Source: Zelopaecilomyces penicillatus
Lineage: Eukaryota > Ascomycota > Sordariomycetes > Hypocreales > Pseudodiploosporaceae
Assembly: GCA_005765155.1 (NCBI GenBank)
Contig: VCCP01000001.1
Span: forward strand, 2,914,001 to 2,978,000
Length of the DNA stretch: 64,000 nucleotides
Reading direction: 5' to 3'
Under the pieces are notes generated by a model. That model saw nothing but the letters and a program-made list of their open reading frames with translations. It made no database searches and was not told where the DNA came from. The translations under genes and the position numbers were made by a program. Every line of letters starts with the position of its first letter. Position 1 is the stretch's first letter. Below, one piece after another: positions 11,862 through 20,981 of this stretch.

Positions 11862-12464
11862 TACGGCTGTCTCTGGGATTTCAAAACTGCGGCGCGGCGT
11901 AGACAACAAGGCAAGTAGAGGAGGGTATAGGGGTGAAACCTCATTGACGCATTCGTTACCACAAAATAGCACACCTACAGGTACGGAGTACCTTAGCACC
12001 ATATGAGCTGTCTCTACCGAAGAGGTACCTACATAATACTAGTCCATCTTCCGTAACCGCGTGCTGCACATCTGCAAGGGCAGGTTGGGCTAGCATCAAC
12101 TCGCCTTTGCCCTCCTTTCAAAACCTTCGCCGCTGGTAGATATTATCTTGATCACAACAGAAGCATTGCATCCTCATCGCTATCTTTCCAGTGTTCAACT
12201 GCGCCCTCAGCTGCGTGCGATGATTACGGTTCAGCTTTGCACATCTTCATATCCCCTCCACCCTCACCATTCTACATTGACCACACTGACGCACCTCGTT
12301 TAAACGCCCAACATCAACTATTTGATTAGATTTTGCATCGCCGTACATCAACTGATTGGTTTTAAATATAAAATTGCGGTTTGTGGAAGCATTGATTACT
12401 GATCTGCCTTCTATTTTGGCATTACTCCCAGTTCCTACAGCGCTTTGCACCTCCCAAGTCGACC
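11862..12464. promoter_or_regulatory. Shared divergent promoter region
   Basis: This 603-bp region separates the start codons of syn8 (-) and the unknown protein gene (+), so it should contain both promoters. It holds pyrimidine-rich stretches (about 12100-12290) and one GGTACGGAGTACC-like palindrome near 11979. No clear TATA box is visible for either gene. Confidence 0.5.
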
Positions 12465-13355
12465 ATGGCATCTTTCTCTCGTCAATTTTCCCCAGCCTCT
12501 CCGGTGGTTGCCATCGCGGCACAGCCATCCTATCAAGCTTCTCCTGGAATATCATCATACGCACATCAGCATACATCGATAACTGCGCAGACCTCGACAA
12601 AGCCACCTCATCTCATTACATCCACCGTTTGTCGAAAGCGATCCCGCAACGAAGCGTCTATTGATCTAGAGCCTGACGCACCACCATCACTGGTACATGA
12701 CTCTCGGGAAAACTGGGTATATGGTGAGGGAATGGTTCTGATAAAACCAGACACAAAATACGTTGCCGAGGCCAGCAGTCAGTCCGGCACGTGGCTTGAG
12801 GAAATGGATGCGAAAGAGCAAGAGGCTTGTCTTGAGTTCACAGATCGACTGGACAAACGAAGCCATAAGTCGCAACGAATATATCAGAGTGAATGCATGC
12901 CCGCGCTTTCTGCACTATCAAAGGAGACTTCGATCATGTCTGGTATCATCGGAAGACCTTCCAACTATGCTATGGATCCCATCATTGATCATTTTACCCG
13001 GCAACTTGGTATTGGTTGGAAGGGTATCGCCGACGAAGAACACATTCAAGCTGCTGCACGAGGTTGGGCACGTTTCATCGAAAATCACTATCCTCTGTCA
13101 GATGTTCGTATCCGGCTTGAGTCCAAAGGTCTCCAATCTTATCTCATCGAAGCCACAGAGGGCTTCTTCCTCTTCGCAGAAGACCTGCGCCAAGCCCGCT
13201 TTGTCAGCCAAACGGCAACTGGTGCCCTCCAGAATTTGCAAGCTTCACCTCCTTGCTTTGATGGTGCAGATACTCTGTTGAGAGCAAAGTCACCTCAGCC
13301 GAGCGAGGTCTCGGACGGTACCTTGCTCAGGGATACGGATATGAATTGGGAGTAG
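12465..13355 (+). CDS. Conserved-looking fungal protein of unknown function
   Basis: This is a single-exon gene of 296 residues. I do not recognise a named domain. The first 80 residues are Ser/Pro/Thr/Gln-rich and look disordered, with a small basic patch (CRKRSRN, about 56-62) that could be a nuclear signal. The middle and C-terminal part (about 165-255) looks folded and helical, containing GIGWKGIADEEHIQAAARGW and a segment ending FFLFAEDLRQARF. The C-terminus is acidic and ends DMNWE. The ATG sits in an ACCATGG context after a pyrimidine-rich leader. Codon use and frame integrity argue for a real gene. It shares its upstream region with syn8, which alone says little about function. Confidence 0.75.
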   Translation: MASFSRQFSPASPVVAIAAQPSYQASPGISSYAHQHTSITAQTSTKPPHLITSTVCRKRSRNEASIDLEPDAPPSLVHDSRENWVYGEGMVLIKPDTKYVAEASSQSGTWLEEMDAKEQEACLEFTDRLDKRSHKSQRIYQSECMPALSALSKETSIMSGIIGRPSNYAMDPIIDHFTRQLGIGWKGIADEEHIQAAARGWARFIENHYPLSDVRIRLESKGLQSYLIEATEGFFLFAEDLRQARFVSQTATGALQNLQASPPCFDGADTLLRAKSPQPSEVSDGTLLRDTDMNWE

Positions 13356-13919
13356 CCATACCCACGTCGCTCTTTGTTTCGTCTCTCTAGTCGAATGCCA
13401 CCTAGTGGCTTCCCATACTGGGCCAAGCTCTCTCACTCTCTTGTTGTTATTTGATGCAAACTGCTGTTACTCTGTGGTGTCTGACGAGGAGATTTTATGG
13501 CAATTACTAAAGTCTATTTTCCTATAGCTACGAATATATTACCTTTGAACAAGATAGTGCAAAATTCACCCTTAGCCATAACAGCACTTTTATGTCGATG
13601 GTGGATGGATAATACATGGCAACTTTTCTCGAACTAAACAGTCGCATATACAGGGGCTCAAGGTTTTGGTTTGCAGAATTATGCGCGGTGATTTAGGTTA
13701 GTTGCGGGATATTGTATCATGTGTTGAGTCTTCACTTCATAATAACCGTCATTCATCGACCTACATCAACTATTATAACTTTTCACAATATTCAAAGGCA
13801 CACAAGTTCAAACACCTTAATGCACAATCTCATACTCAAACCATCCCATAGAAGTTACAGGCGGTTGACGAGCCACATCACGCACGCAGCAACAGAAACC
13901 CAACGAAAGCTTGGCTATC
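13356..13919. other. Intergenic region before the DUF3669 pseudogene
   Basis: No gene is recognised in these 564 bp. The first part is presumably the 3' UTR of the upstream gene. The second part (about 13710-13919) is A/C-rich and probably was the leader of the DUF3669 gene. Confidence 0.5.
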
Positions 13920-15168
13920 ATGCAGTCATACAGAGAAATTGGTAGGGGCACCTTTGGCGTCGTCTTTGCCACGGAAGAAGTTGATACTGCTGTAAAGAAG
14001 ACGTTTCAAGGCAGTAATACACTGGCGGTTGAGTTCCAACATGGTCTAGCTATGAGCTTTGCTTTGACCATGGCAGCACCTAGTCTCAAGCATGAGTTTT
14101 TTGAGTCTGTTCCTCGCGTACCTTGGTACCAGTCGAGCCATGGGATGCAGAAACCTTCAGCTAAAGATCCATGGTGGGTTGTTAACCAACATCGTTTCCC
14201 ATCCACTAACGGTGACGATGTGCCCAATGGGGCATTCCTATTTGAACGTAACCCGCCTGTGCCTCTGTCTCTCCAACAATATTTGATTCGCCAGTTCTGG
14301 GGGTCTAACGAAAAACAACAAGCAGCGCTCGATGATCAGGACAATAAAGACTGCATGATACGGCCATATCTTCATGAGCGATAGGTCTACCACGAGAGCA
14401 GAGGAAGAAAAAGGCTGAACAATGAGCAAAAAGAGTCGCTGCGCAACTTCCCAGCATATCTAGACGATCTGGAGGTTATGAATATCGATTGTCACGCGGT
14501 TGCGAGACAGATTGTACTTGGGCTAGCCGTTGGTCACTGGGAAGCGCAACTTGACATGACTGACGTTGAGTTTGTGATTGCCGGCCAACATAGACCACCA
14601 AAAACGGCGTCACGAGGCCATACAATGCCACGCATTGATTATAACAAGCTATTGAATGAATCTTGGTAACCGAACCATCACCCCGACGACCTCCATTACC
14701 TTGGTAGAAGCACCAGGCACACATCAGGGACGAGGGCAACACGGTTTACCTGCTAATACTCAAATGTGGCTCGTCAACTTTGATAAATGTAACCGCGTGT
14801 GTGTTTGGGAAGAGACCTTGACCAAAGATATTCGCAGACTAGCCCTTGGTATTTGCGCCAACGATCCGTACTACGCGAACCCACTCCCCGACACACGGCA
14901 AGGCTGGGATGTGTTTTTAAGATTTACCGAGGCTTATATTCGCGCAGGGCGCCGTATCTTGCAACACACTTCTAAAAAAGTGGCAACTAATGACGAGCAG
15001 ATGGAGCACATTCTGCAAAGGCCGGTATTGGTTATGAGGGAGTGGACTAAGATTGTATGGAACACGAAGAGACAGAATGAGAGGGATATATTTGAACAGA
15101 AGGTAAGGATCCATAAGGAGGAGAGGTGGGTGAGGCCGGTTTGGTTTTATGCTCAATTAAATGAGTAA
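13920..15168 (+). pseudogene. DUF3669-family fungal protein gene, broken by a stop and a frameshift
   Basis: The family is fungal and of unknown biochemical role. Reading starts at ATG 13920 with MQSYREIGRGTFGVVF and a kinase-like glycine-rich look that is typical of the family, and runs to a TAG at 14382-14384 just after RPYLHER. The same frame stays open beyond the stop (VYHESRGRKR onward) to TAA at 14667-14669. The C-terminal part continues in another frame (about 14670-15168), carrying the family's Asp-Lys-Cys region (LVNFDKCN) and a NDPYY motif. So at least one nonsense change and one frame change separate three matching pieces. The TAG would be CAG before a CpA-to-TpA transition, the change that RIP makes, and the AT-rich block begins about 100 bp downstream. 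A spliced active gene is possible but needs an intron across 14382 that I do not see. Confidence 0.7.
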
Positions 15169-15262
15169 TGCTATTCGCACCATATACCAACTGCTATCGG
15201 GACCATGCACCACCCAAACTTGTATGCACTATAATGAGTATTGCTATTCGCATCTATAGGGT
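15163..15262 (+). repeat. Two tandem copies of a transposon-end motif
   Basis: GAGTAATGCTATTCGCAC at about 15163 and GAGTATTGCTATTCGCAT at about 15235 are near-identical 18-mers 72 bp apart. The same motif forms the outer ends of the inverted-repeat element at 18.7-19.1 kb, so these are probably ends of related elements lying directly after the DUF3669 pseudogene. Confidence 0.6.
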
Positions 15263-15805
15263 CTATACAGCAACCCTAACCCAGCCTAGTTTAATAGAAT
15301 CCCTATACCACTATCCTATAGTATTAAAATTCTGGTATAAGAGTATAGAAAGGAATAGTATTATATACATAGATATTATATAATAATATTATTATAATAA
15401 TATTAATAAATAATTAAAAATTAAAGCTATTATTAACTTTATTAAAATATAACTCTTTTTTTATAATATATAGTATATTATTTAAATAAATCTTATATAA
15501 ACTATTAATAAAATTCTTCTTTAAAGCCTTTTTAAAGTTTTATTTAAGGCTTTATTTTTATTAAATTTCTTATCTTTAATAATTAATAATAATAATAAAA
15601 GCTTTATAATTTTTAATATATTAATTATATTTAAATTTAATATTTTTTTTTTATAAATATCTTTAATAAAATAATAATATTATTTTAATTAAATTTAAAA
15701 TAAATATATAAAAAAAACAATATCAATTTTTTTTTTTATTATTTTATTTATAATTAAAGAAAATATTATTAAAATATAAACTAAAATTATAATTAATATT
15801 AATAT

Positions 15806-16180
15806 TGTTAAAATAAAATGGGTTTTTTCTATATATAGCAGCTAGACCTGCACAGCTCAGTAAGCTAAGCTTACAAAGCCCTTATAGCTTAACCTATAAA
15901 GGGATAGACTAGTGCTTACTTTCTGTTTTAGTATTTGGAATATCTAATAATTCCAAATAGTTATTTGGAATATCTTAAAATAATTCCAAATTATCTTAGA
16001 ATTAGATAGATATAAAAGATAGAAGGATTCCTAGTTATATCCTTCTTCTTTTCTATATCGGCAATTCAATCACTTCTTTCTTCTTTTCTACAGACTTCAC
16101 TCTGGATAACTATTCGCTGCCTTTCTTCCACTGCTATCACTACTAGCTTTAGTTATAACTTTATACTGCAAATTGCAATA
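15806..16180 (+). mobile_element. Solitary LTR-B copy, short form
   Basis: This starts with TGTTAAAATAAAATGGG and ends near the CTGCAAATTGCAATA sequence found, inverted, at the other LTR-B copies (33571, 48984). It shares the inner landmarks TTTGGAATAT...ATTCCAAA and CTTCTTTCTTCTTTTCTACA. It is about 375 bp against about 475 bp for the fullest copies, because most of the palindrome array is missing. It keeps more G+C than its surroundings. No internal region is attached, so it is probably a solo LTR. Confidence 0.7.
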
Positions 16181-16288
16181 AATATAAAATAGATTATTTA
16201 TTTATTTTAATATAATCTTTTATTTTATAAAAAAAAAGATATATTTATTTTATTAATAATTATTTTTATAGTTATAAATAATCCTTTT

Positions 16289-16293
<5 letters not shown>

Positions 16294-16322
<29 letters not shown>
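16294..16322. repeat. TA dinucleotide microsatellite
   Basis: About 14 uninterrupted TA units lie within AT block 1. Confidence 0.9.
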
Positions 16323-16326
<4 letters not shown>

Positions 16327-17169
16327 ATAAAAAAATATAAAGATTAGACTTTAAACTTTATTAATATATAAAATCTTAATATTATATAAAAGAAGATTTA
16401 TTATATATATAAAAAATAATCTTATAAATAAAATAAGCCTTTTTATTAATAAAGATATTTTTAATAATTATTATATTTTTTATTTTTAATATTTATAAAA
16501 TCTTTTTTATTTATATAATAATAAGTAATAATAAATAATAATATAATTATTTTTATATTATTAATATTAATTATAAAAGCTATAAAATATTTATATTTTT
16601 AAATTAATTTATAATATAAGATAATATAATAATGTTTTTTAAAGATTTTTAATATAAATAATATATATATAATTTAATATTTAATCTTTATTTAATAAAG
16701 ATTATTAAAATTATAAAATAAAAGTATTAATTATATTAAAAAGTTAAATAATAATAAAAAATAAAAAAGATTTAAATAAATCTATATATAATTTAAGATA
16801 TTATATATTAAAATTTTAATTTTAATTTTAATTATTATTATAATTAATCTAAAAGCTTATATTTAAAGATATTTTAATATAAAGTTATTTTTTTATAATA
16901 ATAATTTTATAATTTTACATTTATATAAAGATATATTAAAAAGATGAATTAAAATTATAAATAAATTCTATTTTTAATATTATTCTTAATTATAGGTTTA
17001 TAAAATAGTTTTTAAAATCTTTAAATAATAAGGATTATATTTATTTTAATTTTATATAATTTTAATTCTTTATAATAATTTAAAATAAATATAAATAAAA
17101 TTAAAATAAAGGCTATTTAAATTAAAATAATTAATAAAATTAAAAGGATTAATTTTAAAAGATTATTAA

Positions 17170-17360
17170 TATAACAGGATTATAAGGTACAAGATACATG
17201 TACCCAGAATAGCATATAACCCCTGGGTATATACTACTTCTCGGTTTGCTTTCGCTACCATGATGTGGAGAAAGCAAGTAACAGTCTTTTACAATAATAA
17301 TACCTGAATGCAATTATCCTTATCCTGCCTGACTACTATGAATTGAATCTGCTGTTATAA
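17170..17360. other. GC-richer island inside AT block 1
   Basis: About 190 bp of ordinary composition interrupts the AT block. It contains an inverted pair (GGTAC...GTACC near 17186-17205) and a second hairpin (TTGCTTTC near 17247 and GAAAGCAA near 17270). It is not a tRNA by eye and has no open frame. It may be a later insertion such as a small inverted-repeat element. Confidence 0.5.
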
Positions 17361-18093
17361 TTAAAATAAAAACATATTTAATTATGTTTATAAAGATTAT
17401 ATATTTTAATAATAATAATAAATAAAATATTTTATTAATTTATATAATAATTTTAATTAAATAATTAATAGTTTTATAAATACAGTTTTTAGTTAAATTA
17501 AATATTATTTAATCTTTAAATTTATTAAATTCTTTTTTATAATATATTATTATAAATAATATAAAAAGATTATTAATATAATTATAAGCTAATATAAATA
17601 AATATTATATAAAATCAGAAATATATAAATTATTAATTTCTTTATATAATTGTTAAATAATTTTTTATTTAATAATAAAAATAATTTATAATAAATCTTT
17701 TTATATTTTAATAATAATATATATATTAAAAACCATATATATATATATATTATTTATTATTATATATATTAAATACTTTATTATATAATAAAAATAATTT
17801 AAATAAATATTATCTTTAAATATATTATTTTAAATATATAGTTTTAAAAAAAATATTTTATAGAATAATTTATAAACTTTTAATATATTTAAAATACTCT
17901 TTTTAATATATTAATAAAATTATTATATATAATTATTATATAAAAAATCTTTTATAATTTTTTTTATTTAAGATTTAAATTATATAAGATTTATATATAA
18001 TTAATTATAAAACTTTAAAAATAAAATATTTTAATCCTATATAAGATAATTATAATAATAAATATATAGTTTTCTATAATATAATATAATATA

Positions 18094-18476
18094 AAATAAA
18101 ATAAATAAAATAAATAAAATAAATAAAATAAATAAAATAAATAAAATAAATAAAATAAATAAAATAAATAAAATAAATAAAATAAATAAAATAAATAAAA
18201 TAAATAAAATAAATAAAATAAATAAAATAAATAAAATAAATAAAATAAATAAATAAATAAAATAAATAAAATAAATAAAATAAATAAAATAAATAAAATA
18301 AATAAAATAAATAAAATAAATAAAATAAATAAAATAAATAAAATAAATAAAATAAATAAATAAATAAATAAATAAAATAAATAAAATAAATAAAATAAAT
18401 AAAATAAATAAAATAAATAAAATAAATAAAATAAATAAAATAAATAAAATAAATAAAATAAATAAAATAAATAAAT
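18094..18476. repeat. 9-bp satellite array, (AAATAAAAT)n
   Basis: About 42 near-perfect copies of the 9-mer AAATAAAAT run for some 380 bp. Two phase breaks with extra AAAT units lie near 18246-18254 and 18356-18372, so three subarrays can be told apart. Array purity contrasts with the scrambled sequence around it, suggesting recent expansion. Exact copy number may be affected by assembly. Confidence 0.95.
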
Positions 18477-18694
18477 AATAATTTTATTTATAAAAAAGTT
18501 ATAAAATATATAATTCTTTTAATTTTTAATATTTTTAATAAATTAATAATCTTATAAAATTATAAAAATTATATAATAAAGCTTTAATAGCTTATTAATA
18601 AATATATTTTAATTATTAAAAATATTATTTAAAATTATATATTAATTAATTTTTTAATATAATAAATTATTTATAAAATAGATTTTATTTATAT

Positions 18695-19118
18695 AGAGTA
18701 TTATTATTTGTATATAAAGATATTACTATTCGCACACAAAGATCAGATATATACCCGGGTTTTCTGTGCACCCCCCCCCCCCCCCCCCTAATTGAACAGC
18801 CCGGCCACAACAGCTCCCGGCTACAACAGCGCTGGGCTATCAATTAAAGAGGCTGTGATTGAAGAGGCATGGCGCAGACTACCACAGCGCAGACTACCAT
18901 GGCGTAGATCGGTATACATGGTCAGATTATAAGGCCATTGTATAGGCGACTTTGAAAATGAATTGATTGTGTGCACCGCGGCCTCTTTAATTGATAGCCC
19001 GGCGCTGTTGTGGCCGGGCTGTTCAATTACCTACTAAAATACAGTGGCTTGTTCAAGGGGGGGGCTGTTATAACACTGGGTGGGCACGTGATCTCTGTGC
19101 GGGAATAGCAATACTCTG
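18695..19118. mobile_element. Small non-autonomous inverted-repeat (MITE-like) element
   Basis: About 420 bp of near-normal GC sits in AT DNA. The outer ends are inverted copies: GAGTATTGCTATTCCCGCAC read on the minus strand from 19116, against TTACTATTCGCACACAAAGA at about 18723, itself preceded by a decayed duplicate at 18695. Inside lie long inner arms, 18789-18852 and 18982-19029, which match as inverted repeats (TAATTGAACAGCCCGGCCAC start); the left arm has one extra copy of a CCCGGC-ACAACAGC unit. C18 (18771-18788) flanks the left arm and G8 (19057-19064) the right. No coding capacity is visible, and the transposase family is unknown. Confidence 0.7.
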
Positions 19119-20690
19119 TACTCTTTATATATATTAAGTAAAACTCTTAAAATTATTTATATATTTTATATTATTATTATATTATACATAAATTAATATA
19201 ATATATAAATAATATTTTATTTATTCTTTATAAATATTTTTAATATTTATTAATAATCTTTAAAATTTATATATATTTTTATTATTATATTTTTAAATTT
19301 TAATTATTAATAATATTTTAATTAATAAAGAAAATATAAATATATTTAAAAGAATTATTAATAACTATATAATATTAATAAAGAATATAAATAATATTTT
19401 ATATTTAATATAATATTTTATATATAAAATTTTATTTAATAATTTAATATTTATAATTTTTAATTTTTTAAAGATTAAAGGCTTTATAATTTAATTAATT
19501 AATTAATAAAGATAAATTAATAATAAAATAAAATAATTATAATTATATAATTCTTTTTAATTTAAAAAATAAAAGATTAATATTTTCTTTTAATTAATAA
19601 TTTATAATAAGATTAATAATAATTAAAAAAACCTTTAAAAATATATAAATATTTATTTATATTTTATTTAATATAAGAATTAATATTATATATAGTATTA
19701 TTACTTTTTTAAATTATTATATATAATAATTAATTATAATAATAAATAGCTTAATATTATCTTAAAATATCTTTTTTATTTAAATTCTTAAAGAGGTTTT
19801 ATTTTTAATTATTTAATATTATAATTTAAATAAATAATCTTTTAAATAATTAAAAACTTTAAAATATATATATTCTATATATTTAATATATTATTATATT
19901 AATATATATTTATAAATATTAAATATTTATATAACTTATATATTAGCTTTTAATAAGATTAATATTAAAATTAATTAAAAGATTTATATTTATTAATTTA
20001 AAATATTATATTAATATCTAAAAATATTATTATAAAAATATTATAAATATATTATATTATTAATATAAAAATAATTTTAATATTTAATAATTATTTTAAT
20101 ATAAAATACTTTTAATATTTAATAATTATTTTAATATAAAATACTTTTTTAATTCATATTTTTCTTTATAATTAATATTTTAATATTATTATCTTTTATT
20201 ATTATCTTTTAAAATTAATTTAATATATATTATTATATAAAGAAAAGATTTTTTATTATTTATATTAAATCTTAATATAATAAGATTATATTATTAATAT
20301 AATTTAATTAATTAAATAAAATATAATTAAAGATTTTTTTTTTATATATTTCAAAATTAAATTAATTTTAAAAGATTATAATAAAAAGATATTATTTAAT
20401 TAAATAATTAAAATTATATAAATTAATAAATAAAACTATATAATAATAAATCTATATATTTATTATTAATAATAATAATAAAAAAAATATTATAATAAAA
20501 GATTTATAATAATATTAATAATACAATAAATATATTTTTAAAAAGAACTTTAATTAAATAAAATTAAAAAAATCTTGATATTAAAAAACTAATATAATAT
20601 AATATAATTATTATAATTAATTATAATATTTTTTAATAGTTTATTTATAATAATCTTTTATTTATTAAATATAAATATAAATATATAAGG
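19119..20690. other. AT-rich block continuing to the sfi1 3' side
   Basis: These 1.6 kb have the same extreme A/T composition as block 1, with no gene or recognisable element. A 36-bp direct duplication (TTAATATTTAATAATTATTT core) lies near 20078-20147. Confidence 0.8.
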
Positions 20691-20714
20691 GTATAGTAAA
20701 ATTAAGATTAATAG

Positions 20715-20800
20715 TAGAAAGGGGGGGTGTCTACACTATATACAGGCTATTTAGTCCAAACAGTAATATTTCTATAGTTATAAATAGCAATATTCTATAT
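20715..20800 (-). repeat. Decayed inward-facing copy of the transposon-end motif
   Basis: On the minus strand this reads GAATATTGCTATTT near 20795, a second weaker copy near 20770, and then a run of seven C (plus-strand G7 at about 20721). Order and spacing resemble the ends of the element at 18695-19118. It could be the right end of a larger element whose left end is at 15163. Confidence 0.4.
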
Positions 20801-20981
20801 ATCATAGTTGCTTTTAAACAGACATGCTGAAAAACATGGACATATATAACACAATCGTTCAAAAATACACCCAAGCTCCTTAAAACTACAACATCCTATA
20901 ATCTAATCCAATCTATAATTGAATTTGCATCACCCCCCCCGCCCCCCCGCTCCCTCTTCCACATACAGATCACAGTCACGT
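20801..20981. other. 3' flank of sfi1
   Basis: This is a normal-composition transition between the AT block and the sfi1 stop codon, with a C-rich tract (CACCCCCCCCGCCCCCCCGC) at about 20931-20950. It is presumably the 3' UTR and terminator region. Confidence 0.5.

Larger units (their letters stand above)
15270..18694. other. Extremely AT-rich, RIP-like block 1
   Basis: Composition changes abruptly: for example 17401-17460 contains no G or C at all. No open frame above about 60 codons exists on either strand. Apart from the LTR, the GC-richer island and the satellite listed separately, I see only degenerate A/T sequence. The pattern fits repeated DNA saturated with C-to-T changes by repeat-induced point mutation. 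Confidence 0.85.

Noticed and set aside
15168..15383. 71-residue frame at the edge of AT block 1
   Set aside because: It starts at the pseudogene's end inside repeated transposon-end motifs and shows no protein similarity.
18771..18788. C18 run as a sequencing artefact only
   Set aside because: Its exact length may be wrong, but a matching G-run at the mirrored position of the same element argues that the feature is real.
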